27,258 nt of DNA from positions 1-27,258 of the forward strand of contig JBIKRJ010000008.1 in the NCBI GenBank assembly GCA_044349205.1. The letters run 5' to 3'. Shown here one piece after another: positions 17,195-25,905 of this stretch. Position 1 is the stretch's first letter. Each line of letters starts with the position of its first letter. The position numbers and the translations under genes were made by a program. The notes under the pieces were generated by a model. That model was given only the letters and a program-made list of their open reading frames with translations, was not told the DNA's origin and ran no database searches. Origin of the DNA: UBA9547 sp044349205. GTDB taxonomy: Bacteria > Bacteroidota > Bacteroidia > Cytophagales > UBA9547.

Positions 17195-18610
17195 TTAAAA
17201 CTGAAAGTATATAAAAGGTGACTCTCTTGAGGGCCAAAGATAGAAAAAAATCATGCCAAGTATGAACAAAGAGATTGTCTGTGCTGTTTTAGAAATTTTA
17301 TTAGTGTAGTTCTCAAAACCATTAAGTTTGTACGAAAAGTAGTGTAAAAACATAAAGCATAAGAGAAAAAGTATCGTGCTAAAAAAGTTCAATCTGCCAA
17401 GCCCCATGTCTTTAATCTGAAAATTGAAATCGAATATTACAAATTTTTTCATGGCAATCAGCATTTTAGCAAAATCAGTTATTCGGAAGGAAATCCAAGT
17501 AATCCAAACGAAATATTGAAAAGTAAACCAAGCAATTACCCATAGAAAAGGGTTGGTTAATTTTTGAATTTTTTTGTCTAAAGAAAAAATTCTATAAACC
17601 ACTAAAATAAATCCATGTAACCCACCCCACACCACGAAATTCCAACTAGCTCCGTGCCAAAGTCCGCCTAACAGCATGGTAAGCATTAAATTTCGGTATG
17701 TTTTGAATGCGCTACATCTGTTTCCGCCCAATGGAATGTATAAATAATCTTTTAGCCATGATGACAAGCTGATATGCCATTTGGTCCAAAAATCTGATGG
17801 TGATATTGCAAAATACGGCCGGTTGAAATTGATTGGAAAATGATATCCCAAGAAGCCTGCCAATGCTATTGCCATGTCCGAGTAACCAGAAAAGTCACAA
17901 TAAATTTGTGCAGTAAAACATAAAACTGCAACCCAAATTACCATACTTGGATAGTTTTCGGGCGAATTTAGAATCACATCAGAGAATGTGGAGAGGTTGT
18001 CGGCAATAATCACTTTTTTGAAAAGACCTTTGACAAAAAGCAGTAAATGTTTCGGTTCGTAACTTAAATCCTTTTTTTCTTTCAATTGAGAAATGAAATC
18101 ATTGGGTCGAAGAATAGGGCCGGCAACTAGTCGAGGAAAAAAAGCTAGAAAAAGGGCAAAGTCAATAAGGTTTACAGCAGGTTTAGTTTCTCCTTTGTAA
18201 ATATCAACATTGTAGCTAATTACCTCAAACGTGTAAAATGAGATACCGATAGGTAGTAACACATTTAAAGAAGTCCACGAAGGTGCGTGACCCAAAAAGC
18301 GTAGAATTAAATATAAATTATCCTCAAGAAAGTGGTAATATTTGAAATAAGCTAAAAGTGAAAGATTGGCTATTATACTAATAACCAACCACTTCTTTTT
18401 TGAAACTGATTTTGAAATAACGTTTCCAAAATAAAAATTGAAAAGGGTTGTGCCCAAAAGCAGAAAAATGAATGCAGGATTCCAAAACATGTAAAAACCA
18501 TAGCTAAACAATAGCAACCATGTTTTTTTTTGCGAATTGGTTTTGATGACAAGCATAACTAAAACCAACAAAACAATGAAGTAGACAAATTCTATGGTCT
18601 GGAAGAGCAT
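17195..18610 (-). CDS. MBOAT O-acyltransferase (AlgI/PatA family)
   Basis: A 471-residue integral membrane protein of the MBOAT family. Diagnostic segments are 'FSYGFYMFWNPAF' near the N-terminus, 'DFSGYSDMAIALAGFLGY', 'PSDFWTKWHISLSSWLKDY', 'YIPLGGNRC' and 'GGLWHGASWNF', the last with the invariant catalytic histidine at H319 (AlgI uses a histidine at almost the same position). Length is typical. These proteins pass acyl groups, usually acetyl, across the cytoplasmic membrane for O-acylation of polysaccharides such as alginate or peptidoglycan. The gene's start overlaps the upstream SGNH gene by 19 bases, the classical pairing of MBOAT channel and extracytoplasmic acyltransferase. The inferred role is acylating the polysaccharide made by this locus; alternative acceptors are peptidoglycan or a glycolipid. 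Confidence 0.93.
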   Translation of the reverse strand: MLFQTIEFVYFIVLLVLVMLVIKTNSQKKTWLLLFSYGFYMFWNPAFIFLLLGTTLFNFYFGNVISKSVSKKKWLVISIIANLSLLAYFKYYHFLEDNLYLILRFLGHAPSWTSLNVLLPIGISFYTFEVISYNVDIYKGETKPAVNLIDFALFLAFFPRLVAGPILRPNDFISQLKEKKDLSYEPKHLLLFVKGLFKKVIIADNLSTFSDVILNSPENYPSMVIWVAVLCFTAQIYCDFSGYSDMAIALAGFLGYHFPINFNRPYFAISPSDFWTKWHISLSSWLKDYLYIPLGGNRCSAFKTYRNLMLTMLLGGLWHGASWNFVVWGGLHGFILVVYRIFSLDKKIQKLTNPFLWVIAWFTFQYFVWITWISFRITDFAKMLIAMKKFVIFDFNFQIKDMGLGRLNFFSTILFLLCFMFLHYFSYKLNGFENYTNKISKTAQTISLFILGMIFFYLWPSRESPFIYFQF

Positions 18611-19596
18611 TTGTTTAAAATTTTAGCTAATTCAGATGTTATTTTGATAGCACCGTCGCTGCTAGGGTGTAGATGGTCAACAAATTGGTCTTTCGAAAGC
18701 AGATTTGAAAAATTAATAAAGTGTGCGTTGGCAATTTTTGTATTTACACAGAAGGAGTCAATGGAAGCATGATAATCTTTGTTAAAGTTGTACAAGTCGG
18801 GATTTAGAGGTGTGAAAACAACTATGTATTGCGTGTTTTTTTCTTTTAGATAAGAAGCTGTTCTTTTAATTATTTCAATCTTAATGGAATCTATCTTCAA
18901 GTTGTACAATGGTTTAATAGGGTTGTGCTGCTTTATTAGTGGCTGTAGTTGTTGATTTTTTAAGCGGCTACTGTAATTGCGTGGATAATACAATTCAGTA
19001 TTCAATTTTTCTAATCTCAAATCATTTCTAAGCAAGTTTCTAAAATTTGAGTTGAAATAATTTGTTAAAAGCCATCGGTTGCGAAAGCTAATTTCAATTT
19101 TATTTTTATTTGAAATATTCAAACTATTTGAATTTGTAGTTAGAGTTAAAGTTTTTTTAACAAAGTTAGATGGTTTGTAATTCATCAATAAAAAATAATT
19201 GATGGTATTGTTTGTAAGAAAGTCTCTATACTCTAGCTCAAAAGAATTAATAAAATGGACTATATATTCGGGCGATTTACTAACTGAGGAAATAAGTAGT
19301 AAAGATTCGAGTTGGTTTTGCCCAGGAGAACAAAGATTGTAAGTGTTTTCTATGCAAGATAGTTTGGTAAAAAGTTTCCCATCAAACCCATTCATTCCAA
19401 TACTGTTTCCAAAAACTAAAGTGTTTTTAACTGGCAATTCATTCTCTACAAAAGCCAAAAGTCGCTTAGTTCTCGAGAAATCAGAGGGTATGGTTGGAAA
19501 CCAATATATTGCAATAAAGCTGGCAAAAAAACTGCCCAAACCAATATAAATGATTAACCAAAGAAAAAAAACTGCCTTGCGATTGATTGACATCAT
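18592..19596 (-). CDS. SGNH-fold extracytoplasmic acyltransferase partner of MBOAT
   Basis: A 334-residue protein with one N-terminal membrane helix (about residues 8-32), probably anchored with its domain outside the membrane. It keeps the two ends of the SGNH catalytic signature: 'VFGNSIGMNG' with nucleophile S65 (GNS in place of GDS) and 'DHLHPSSDG' with D307 and H310. The middle is divergent and Asn-rich, so I do not place it in the AlgX, AlgJ or DltD families. Its 3' end overlaps the MBOAT gene, and the two are almost certainly co-translated; together they would take an acyl group through the membrane and attach it to an extracytoplasmic glycan. ATG at 19596 or 19593 (tandem ATGs) may be used. 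The gene heads the minus-strand operon. Confidence 0.82.
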   Translation of the reverse strand: MMSINRKAVFFLWLIIYIGLGSFFASFIAIYWFPTIPSDFSRTKRLLAFVENELPVKNTLVFGNSIGMNGFDGKLFTKLSCIENTYNLCSPGQNQLESLLLISSVSKSPEYIVHFINSFELEYRDFLTNNTINYFLLMNYKPSNFVKKTLTLTTNSNSLNISNKNKIEISFRNRWLLTNYFNSNFRNLLRNDLRLEKLNTELYYPRNYSSRLKNQQLQPLIKQHNPIKPLYNLKIDSIKIEIIKRTASYLKEKNTQYIVVFTPLNPDLYNFNKDYHASIDSFCVNTKIANAHFINFSNLLSKDQFVDHLHPSSDGAIKITSELAKILNKCSSRP

Positions 19597-19632
19597 GATT
19601 TTACTGCCCCGAAAATAAAGAAAATAAAAAAG

Positions 19633-19668
19633 TTTTTAGCAAAATAAGAAAAGCAAGGTGTATTTTTG
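19633..19668 (+). promoter_or_regulatory. Bacteroidetes-type promoter for the Wzy-like/phosphatase operon
   Basis: A TATTTTTG box (19661-19668) fits the TAnnTTTG -7 element of the Bacteroidota primary sigma factor. An imperfect T-rich -33 element (TTTTTAG, 19633-19639) lies 21 bases upstream. The start codon at 19686 is only 17 bases past the box, so the leader would be very short. Confidence 0.5.
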
Positions 19669-19685
19669 AAAAGGTCGGATTCAAT

Positions 19686-21017
19686 ATGAATAACAATCTA
19701 AAAAATATACCGTTCGTAATTTTCTTTATATACATTATTATGCAGGGAGCCCTGCGTAAATGGTATTTCCCCTCTTTAGGAACTCCTTTATTGTTGTTTC
19801 AGTATCTCTTGGTCTTCTATGTGCATTTGGTTGCCAAATTAAAGAGAACCCCTAACATGCCCATGTTTACTCCCGCTTTTCAGGGCATTTTGTTTGCATA
19901 TATATTTTACGGGTTCATGGAGGCGTTTAACATTTCAGGAACTGAGAACATTATTGTTCAAACTTATGGTTTAGTTATGCATTTTTCATTTATCCCATTT
20001 TTGTATTTGATTTCAAAAATAATGGAAAATGAGGATACATTTGAGCATTATCTTACTTGGTTAAATTACATAATAATTCCACTTTTCTTACTTGGAATAA
20101 CACAGTTTTTTTCCCCCAGAGACGCTTTCATAAATAAATATGCCACTACAGAAGAAATTGAAACAGCAGTTGGTTCAGGTGGAAGAGCTCGAATTACAGG
20201 CACTTTTTCATATTTTACAGTATATGGTTCATTTTTAGGATTTATACTCCATTTTTTTCTTTTTCAGGTTATAAACTCTCTCTTTAGGGGAAAGCTGAAT
20301 GTTGTGGCACTAGTTACCTACGGTTTAGGATTTATTAATTTATTCATGACTGGTTCGCGTGGAGCTGTGGTCATATATTTTCTTGCGGAATTTTTGGTGC
20401 TTCTTTATTTAGCAATCACTGGCGAAGTGAAATTTTTGAAAAGTTTGATTCCGCTAAGTGTTATCTTGTTTGTTGGATTTTTGGTTGTGATGTCTACAGA
20501 CGCTGGGTCTACGGCCATAAATGATTTCTTGGATAGGTTATTCGGTCTAAACGACATGGATGCTCGACTAGATGACGGATTCGATCCATTCAAGTTCGCA
20601 AATTATGCGGGTTTTTTTGGTTTAGGAATTGGTACTGCTCAATTTCCAATGGAGATTTATTTAACAAACAGAGATGCTTTTCCTGGATTTTGGGAGGACG
20701 AAGGCGAGCGTATTGTGTTGGAGTTTGGTGCATTGGGGTATGTGTTGGTAATGATGCTCAGATGGTCTATAGTTGTTTCTTGCTTTGTGATTGTCAAAAA
20801 AATAAAAAGGTTGGAATACAAAATCTTGGCTTTGCAAATGACCTTTTTCCAATCTCCTTTTTTGATAAACATCTCCACAAATATTTTCAATTATGTGGAC
20901 GGAATTTTTTACTGGATGGCAGTTGGTTTCGTGTATTTTGCTTATAACTTAGATAGAATGAAAGATAAAGAGCTAGAGGCAAAAAGAGTTAGAGAAGAAA
21001 TATTACGTCAGACATAA
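19686..21017 (+). CDS. O-antigen ligase/polymerase-like membrane protein (Wzy/WaaL family)
   Basis: A 443-residue protein with about 11-12 hydrophobic segments and one larger hydrophilic loop (about residues 271-343), the layout of the Wzy_C/O-antigen-ligase family. The segment 'MTGSRGAVVIY' (T222-G226) at the end of a helix is the recurring 'TGSRG' signature of that family. The N-terminal 'QGALRKWYFPSLG' is also common in such proteins. Members join lipid-linked oligosaccharides outside the inner membrane, either polymerising repeat units (Wzy) or ligating chains to lipid A core or protein (WaaL-like); sequence alone does not separate these. Its stop codon directly abuts the ATG of the phosphatase gene. 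It is divergent from the acylation operon, with an 89-base gap. Confidence 0.85.
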   Translation: MNNNLKNIPFVIFFIYIIMQGALRKWYFPSLGTPLLLFQYLLVFYVHLVAKLKRTPNMPMFTPAFQGILFAYIFYGFMEAFNISGTENIIVQTYGLVMHFSFIPFLYLISKIMENEDTFEHYLTWLNYIIIPLFLLGITQFFSPRDAFINKYATTEEIETAVGSGGRARITGTFSYFTVYGSFLGFILHFFLFQVINSLFRGKLNVVALVTYGLGFINLFMTGSRGAVVIYFLAEFLVLLYLAITGEVKFLKSLIPLSVILFVGFLVVMSTDAGSTAINDFLDRLFGLNDMDARLDDGFDPFKFANYAGFFGLGIGTAQFPMEIYLTNRDAFPGFWEDEGERIVLEFGALGYVLVMMLRWSIVVSCFVIVKKIKRLEYKILALQMTFFQSPFLINISTNIFNYVDGIFYWMAVGFVYFAYNLDRMKDKELEAKRVREEILRQT

Positions 21018-23069
21018 ATGAAGTTGGGAAACAAATCATCTAAGTCGATATTTTTTGCCATCCTAGCTACTTTATGTTGGCTTTTTTGCATTTTTTTTGA
21101 TAGTAAACTAAACCCTCAACTTTCAAACGAGTACAACTATTCAATTTATTTTCATTCTTTTTTCCTCAGTGCATTTGTAGTTTTTTGCTTTCTATTCTAT
21201 CGTTTCGAAATCACCTATTCAAAACAGGTTTCCGATTTACTTGAGTTGCTTTGGCGCAGTTTTTTGACCTCTATTGGTACATTTGCGCTAGTATTTACAC
21301 TTCGATTGGCCGAGATAGGCAATACTTTTGCATCCTTTCTTCCAGTTGAGACACTACATTTTTGGGGCTATTATGTATACGTAGCCTCTATTGTGATTTT
21401 TCAAGCTAACATTTTTTACATCTACAAAAATTTATCTTTTTATCCCAAGGTAAAAAGTCTTGAACGGCAATGGCAAATAGTTGAAATTATTCTGTTGTTT
21501 CTTCTGGTGTATTGTACCCTTTACCCTGGTTCAAGCAACTTTGCCAAATTTATATGCTTAGGCGCCAGTATTTTAGTAAGTCTTTCAGTAGCAATTCGTT
21601 TTAAATGGATTCTTTACCTTGATTTTAAGCAGAAAATTCAATCTGTATTTCTTATTATCAGTGTATTGCTAATGGGTTTATTTTTTCTACAACTATTTTG
21701 GAGTAGCGAAATAATTACAAAGCACCCTTACACCATTTTCGATAATCTTTTTTACTACTCTCAATTTGCCTTCTTTGGTGTTTACAGTGTTTTTTCTTTG
21801 CTAATGTTGCTTTTCAACATTCCAGCATCAAGTGTATTTGAAAAGAAACTTGAGGAAGTGAGTCGTTTTCAGCGATTTAGTGAGGCAATGCAGCAAGAAG
21901 GTGACCAGAAAAATATAATCTTGCAACTTTTGGATGGAACAATTGGGATTTCGGCTGCCGACGCTGCTTGGGTAGAATACTATGTGAAAGATGAAAAAAG
22001 AGAAGTTTTTATTAAAAACATCGATTCGTCAGATATTGTCCCTTTGCGAAAGAGATTGGATAAAACGCAGCAAGAATTAAAATGCAACGAAATCATAATA
22101 CGCGAATTAAGCTATCCAAAACAGGGCAATTCGGTCAAAGAAAGTATTTCCTTGATTAGTTTTCCCTTGGCTACTTCCAACATGAGTTTTGGTTTTGTGG
22201 TACTCTTAAAATATGTGAGGGATGGTTTTGAAAAAGATATTATCCGTTCCTTGCGTACTTATACCCAACAGGTAGCCATTTCGCTCGAAAATATGAATTT
22301 GATTTCAGAGGCGATTGAAAAAGAGCGATATCAAGAAGAAATAAAAATTTCCAAACAAGTTCAAAAGAGTTTGTTACCAAATCATAGCTTAAGTTATGAC
22401 AATTTAAGGATAAGTTTTTTTTCAAAAAGTGCAACTACTGTCGGCGGCGATTTCTTCGACTATTGTACATCGAACGGCAAACAATATTGGGTAGCGATAG
22501 GAGATGTAGCAGGAAAAGGTACTGCGGCTGCGTTTCTAATGGCACAATTGAAAGGTATTTTTCGCTCTTTGGTTCAAGTGTGCAGTGGCCCTAGAAACCT
22601 TGTGGTAAGAGCCAATCATGCGTTAGCTTATTTAACTGAAAAAAGAGCATTCATTACTTTTTCAGTTTTTTTGATAGATACCGAAAAAATGCTGCTCAGA
22701 CATGTTAGAGCTGGTCATTGCCAAGGGATTTATTACAGACACGACACCGATGAAATAATTCCTTTGGAACCAAAAGGAATGGGATTGGGAATTTTGAAGG
22801 ACGAGTCTTTCAAGAGCTACATACATGAAGAAATATTTGAGTATAAATCGGGCGATGCCCTTTATTTGTACACAGACGGTGTAACGGAAGCCAAAAATGT
22901 GAATGGTGAAATGTTAGGTCTTGAAAATCTCACGAACTTTATTTATGAAAATAAATCATTGGAAGCAGAGACAGTAGTAAAGAATTTTGGAATGTACTTG
23001 AAAGAATTTTGTGCCAATGACGAGGAGTTCGATGACGATATTACCTTTCTAGCCGTCAGATTTTATTAA
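21018..23069 (+). CDS. Membrane sensor phosphatase: 7-8 TM, GAF-like and SpoIIE/PP2C (RsbU-like)
   Basis: A 683-residue signalling protein. Residues 10-265 contain seven or eight hydrophobic helices. Residues about 280-430 form a probable GAF-like domain. A short helical linker leads to a SpoIIE-type PP2C phosphatase at about 440-683: 'KQVQKSLLP', 'VGGDFFDY' (D478), 'IGDVAGKG' (D496), 'GHCQGIYY', 'YTDGVTEAKN' (D620) and 'DDDITFLAV' (D672-D674). The metal-binding aspartates are present, so it should be active. RsbU/SpoIIE enzymes dephosphorylate STAS-domain anti-anti-sigma factors in partner-switching pathways; no such partner is in the window. It starts immediately after the Wzy-like gene's stop, so the two are probably translated together. 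The 3' end faces dcd, six bases away. Confidence 0.92.
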   Translation: MKLGNKSSKSIFFAILATLCWLFCIFFDSKLNPQLSNEYNYSIYFHSFFLSAFVVFCFLFYRFEITYSKQVSDLLELLWRSFLTSIGTFALVFTLRLAEIGNTFASFLPVETLHFWGYYVYVASIVIFQANIFYIYKNLSFYPKVKSLERQWQIVEIILLFLLVYCTLYPGSSNFAKFICLGASILVSLSVAIRFKWILYLDFKQKIQSVFLIISVLLMGLFFLQLFWSSEIITKHPYTIFDNLFYYSQFAFFGVYSVFSLLMLLFNIPASSVFEKKLEEVSRFQRFSEAMQQEGDQKNIILQLLDGTIGISAADAAWVEYYVKDEKREVFIKNIDSSDIVPLRKRLDKTQQELKCNEIIIRELSYPKQGNSVKESISLISFPLATSNMSFGFVVLLKYVRDGFEKDIIRSLRTYTQQVAISLENMNLISEAIEKERYQEEIKISKQVQKSLLPNHSLSYDNLRISFFSKSATTVGGDFFDYCTSNGKQYWVAIGDVAGKGTAAAFLMAQLKGIFRSLVQVCSGPRNLVVRANHALAYLTEKRAFITFSVFLIDTEKMLLRHVRAGHCQGIYYRHDTDEIIPLEPKGMGLGILKDESFKSYIHEEIFEYKSGDALYLYTDGVTEAKNVNGEMLGLENLTNFIYENKSLEAETVVKNFGMYLKEFCANDEEFDDDITFLAVRFY

Positions 23070-23075
23070 CCCAAA

Positions 23076-23612
23076 TTAAAATACATTTTTCCACATCATC
23101 GATTCTACAGGCAAATCGGTGCGTTTGTTGTATTTGGCATTTGTTTTTCTGTTGTAGTAATTTTCAATCTCGCCATTTACTTTGAAATAGATCAATTGTC
23201 CAATTGGCATTCCTGCATATACAATAACAGGTTGGGAAACAGATATTTCTAAAGTCCAAGTGTTGCAAAAACCCACATCTCCTTTACCAGCTGTGGCATG
23301 TATGTCGATACCCAACCTGCCTACACTAGATTTTCCTTCAAGAAATGGAACGTGGGCATGGGTTTCGGTGTATTCTTCTGTAACGCCTAAATACAAAGTA
23401 TTGGGTTGGAGACAGAATCCATCTTTTGGAATTTCGAAAATGTCTATTTCGTTGTGTTTGCGGGCATCAAGTACACGGTTTTTATAGGTTGCCAAGTATT
23501 TGCCTAGGTGCACATCATATGAATTGGTTCCTAGTTTGCTCCTTTCATAGGGTTGTATCAGAATGGTGCCTTTGGCTATTTCCTCAAGTATTTCTTTGTC
23601 TGTCAATATCAT
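23076..23612 (-). CDS. dcd: dCTP deaminase
   Basis: A 178-residue enzyme of the trimeric dUTPase/Dcd superfamily that converts dCTP to dUTP and ammonia, feeding dTMP synthesis. The active-site block is 'GKSSVGRLGIDIHATAG' (K94, S95, S96, R99), followed by 'NTWTLEIS' whose E122 corresponds to the catalytic glutamate. 'LGTNSYDVHLG' near the N-terminus is also typical. A glutamate at this position favours deaminase over dUTPase, and the length suits Dcd. Some Dcd proteins are bifunctional (dCTP to dUMP), and sequence inspection alone does not settle this. It is a separate transcription unit with its own promoter box and is unrelated in function to the polysaccharide genes. Confidence 0.93.
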   Translation of the reverse strand: MILTDKEILEEIAKGTILIQPYERSKLGTNSYDVHLGKYLATYKNRVLDARKHNEIDIFEIPKDGFCLQPNTLYLGVTEEYTETHAHVPFLEGKSSVGRLGIDIHATAGKGDVGFCNTWTLEISVSQPVIVYAGMPIGQLIYFKVNGEIENYYNRKTNAKYNKRTDLPVESMMWKNVF

Positions 23613-23635
23613 GAAACAGTATTTTCTTCAAGGGG

Positions 23636-23643
23636 CAAATATA
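23636..23643 (-). promoter_or_regulatory. -7 box of the dcd promoter
   Basis: On the minus strand this reads TATATTTG, matching TAnnTTTG, and it ends 23 bases before the dcd ATG. A clean -33 element is not seen at the usual spacing; the nearest TTTG (23670-23673) is 26 bases away. Confidence 0.45.
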
Positions 23644-23714
23644 ACAATAAGTACTAGTGCTTTTTGATTCAAATTGGACGTAGCTTCATTTCATAATAAT
23701 ATGCGCCAGCCATG

Positions 23715-23745
23715 TTTCTAATCGACTCAAAATGTAATACCTTTG
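23715..23745 (+). promoter_or_regulatory. Bacteroidetes-type promoter for accD
   Basis: TACCTTTG at 23738-23745 is a perfect TAnnTTTG -7 box, and TTTC at 23715-23718 is a near match to the TTTG -33 element with a 19-base spacer. The start codon of accD follows at 23778, giving a leader of about 25-30 bases. Confidence 0.65.
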
Positions 23746-23777
23746 CAGTCCTTTTTTAACTTGTTATAATTAACTAT

Positions 23778-24620
23778 ATGTCTTGGTTTACTAGAAAGGA
23801 AAAAGGAATACACACTCCTACCGAACTAAAAAAAGAGACTCCCGATGGTCTTTGGTATCAGTGTCCGGAATGCAAAAAAATAATGCATAGCCGCGAACAC
23901 AAGAAAAATGCATACACTTGTGTGGGTTGCAACTTTCACGAAAGAATTGGTTCAGCAGAGTATTTTGAAATTCTTTTCGACGATAATAAATTTCAGGAAT
24001 TCGATATCAATCTCACTTCTGGCGACCCCTTGGAGTTTAAAGATACCAAAGCATATCCCGACCGTATTGTAGCTTCGCAAAAGAAGACCAAGCTGAAAGA
24101 CGCAGTACGAAATGCCACAGGTAAGATTAACGGAGACGACCTAGTGGTTAGTTGTATGGATTTTAGTTTTATTGGCGGTTCGATGGGTTCGGTGGTAGGC
24201 GAAAAAATAGCGCGTGCCATCAACAAATCGTTGGAAACCGGTTTTCCACTTTTGATCATTTCCAAATCGGGTGGGGCTAGAATGATGGAAGCAGGCTATT
24301 CTTTGATGCAAATGGCCAAAACATCGGCAAGACTTGCTTTACTTGCCGAAAAGAAAATACCTTTTATTTCGTTAATGACCGACCCTACCACGGGTGGTGT
24401 TACGGCATCTTTTGCCATGTTGGGAGATTTTAATATTGCCGAACCAGGTTCTTTGATTGGTTTTGCGGGCCCTCGTGTTATCAAAGAAACTATTGGAAAG
24501 GATTTGCCCGAAGGTTTTCAAAGCGCTGAATTTGTGTTAGAGCACGGCTTTCTTGATTTTATCGTAGACAGGAAAGAGCTTAAAATCCAGATTTCAGACT
24601 TGATAAAAATGCTGAAATAG
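23778..24620 (+). CDS. accD: Acetyl-CoA carboxylase carboxyltransferase subunit beta
   Basis: A 280-residue beta subunit of the carboxyltransferase, which moves the carboxyl group from carboxybiotin to acetyl-CoA to give malonyl-CoA, the first committed step of fatty-acid synthesis. The N-terminus has the four-cysteine zinc ribbon C29-x2-C32 and C48-x2-C51. The crotonase-like core shows 'GGSMGSVVGEKIARA', 'SKSGGARMMEAG', 'DPTTGGVTASFAMLGD' and 'EPGSLIGFAGPRVI', all characteristic of AccD. Length is normal and the gene is intact. It acts with AccA, biotinylated AccB and AccC, none of which is encoded here. It is preceded by its own promoter and is convergent with the next gene. Confidence 0.97.
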   Translation: MSWFTRKEKGIHTPTELKKETPDGLWYQCPECKKIMHSREHKKNAYTCVGCNFHERIGSAEYFEILFDDNKFQEFDINLTSGDPLEFKDTKAYPDRIVASQKKTKLKDAVRNATGKINGDDLVVSCMDFSFIGGSMGSVVGEKIARAINKSLETGFPLLIISKSGGARMMEAGYSLMQMAKTSARLALLAEKKIPFISLMTDPTTGGVTASFAMLGDFNIAEPGSLIGFAGPRVIKETIGKDLPEGFQSAEFVLEHGFLDFIVDRKELKIQISDLIKMLK

Positions 24621-24639
24621 CGCCTATTTAAAAGGTCGC
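24620..24639. terminator. Weak hairpin between convergent genes
   Basis: GCGCCT (24620-24625) can pair with AGG-T-CGC (24633-24639) through one bulged T, with a loop of seven A/T bases. It fills the space between the accD stop and the stop of the minus-strand transferase. There is no clear T-run on either side, so termination is only a suggestion. Confidence 0.3.
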
Positions 24640-25905
24640 TTACAATTCCCGAAATACCTTCAATATTTTTTCAGCTGTATTGTCCCAAGTCAAGCTTTCA
24701 ATGTCTTTGAAAGTTGTATTCACTACATAGTCTTTCAGCGTTCTGTTTCTTAGCAAGTCTACAATATGTCTTGCCATAAGGTCGCTATCCCAAAAATCAG
24801 CCAAAAGGGCATTAGGCAATACTTCCGAGACACCAGATTGTTTGGACAAAACGCAGGGCACTCCAAATTGTGCGGCCTCCAAAGCCGATAATCCAAATGG
24901 TTCGGAAACGGAAGGCATCACATACACATCGGCCATAGAGTACAATTGCTTCACCTTTTCTTGGTTCAAAAAACCAGTAAAGTGAAACTTACTTCCAATT
25001 TGGCGGCTAGCACCCTTTTCTATCAAATGTTTCAAACTATCGCCCGTGCCAGCCATCACAAATCGCACTTCCGGAATTTCTTCGATGACCTTTATGGCCG
25101 TTTCAAGAAAAAATTCTGGGCCTTTTTGGGAAACCAGCCTACCCAAATACAGCACTAGTTTTTCACCATTGGAGCGTGTTTTTCGAAAAGTTTCAGTGCG
25201 GTCTATCCCATTGTGGCAAACCTTGATTTTGGAAGCATCAATTTGGTAATGTTCTTCAATCACATTGGCGGTAAATTGGCTAACGGCAATAATTGCATTC
25301 GCTACTTCAAAACCTTTTCTTTCAATTTCGTACACTACTCCCTTATTGTCGGCACTGCTTCTGTCAACTTCGGTAGAATGCACATGCAAAACCAGTGGCT
25401 TCCCTGTGAGTGATTTTATTTTTACTCCTGCAAAAAAAGTCATCCAATCGTGCGCATGAATCACATCAAAATCTTTGTTCAGCGCAATACGCACAGCGGC
25501 ATTGGTATATTTCATCACATTGCCCAATACGTCGCCTCCATACACATCTTCGTGCTTGAAAAAGTTGAGGTCATCTAAATACTTGAATTCTTTTTTCTCT
25601 GTGACAGGGTGGTTTTTGGTTTTCACAGCTTGATAAGGCATAATATTTGCCTTTATATAATCAACATCCAAAAAGTCTTTTATGTCCAACAAAACTTTGT
25701 CTTTTACCAATTCTTCTGTTTTGGCATCGTTCAAACCTATTAGTTGTACGTTTTCTACTATAAAATTGGGTTCAGCTTTGGGTATAATCAGGCTTACATC
25801 GGCTTTTTTTGCGAGTGCCTTGGCTATTCCGTAACAAGCTACTCCAAGTCCACCGTTAATCAATGGCGGAAACTCCCAGCCCAACATCAGTACTTTTTTC
25901 TTCAT
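24640..25905 (-). CDS. Glycosyltransferase family 4, glycogen-synthase-like
   Basis: A 421-residue GT-B enzyme. The N-terminus 'VLMLGWEFPPLINGGLG' contains the glycine loop shared with bacterial glycogen/starch synthases. 'VIHAHDWMTFFAGVKI' and 'LVLHVHSTEVDRSS' line the acceptor side, 'LYLGRLVSQKGPEFFL' begins the donor domain, and E-x7-E is intact (E335, E343, 'EPFGLSALE'). Proteins of this form in Bacteroidota often sit next to GH57 or GH31 genes and are annotated as glycogen synthase-like; a divergent GH31 gene lies 175 bases away here. The inferred role is making an alpha-glucan from a nucleotide glucose, perhaps storage glycogen. Transfer of another sugar to an envelope glycan cannot be excluded. 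Confidence 0.85.
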   Translation of the reverse strand: MKKKVLMLGWEFPPLINGGLGVACYGIAKALAKKADVSLIIPKAEPNFIVENVQLIGLNDAKTEELVKDKVLLDIKDFLDVDYIKANIMPYQAVKTKNHPVTEKKEFKYLDDLNFFKHEDVYGGDVLGNVMKYTNAAVRIALNKDFDVIHAHDWMTFFAGVKIKSLTGKPLVLHVHSTEVDRSSADNKGVVYEIERKGFEVANAIIAVSQFTANVIEEHYQIDASKIKVCHNGIDRTETFRKTRSNGEKLVLYLGRLVSQKGPEFFLETAIKVIEEIPEVRFVMAGTGDSLKHLIEKGASRQIGSKFHFTGFLNQEKVKQLYSMADVYVMPSVSEPFGLSALEAAQFGVPCVLSKQSGVSEVLPNALLADFWDSDLMARHIVDLLRNRTLKDYVVNTTFKDIESLTWDNTAEKILKVFREL

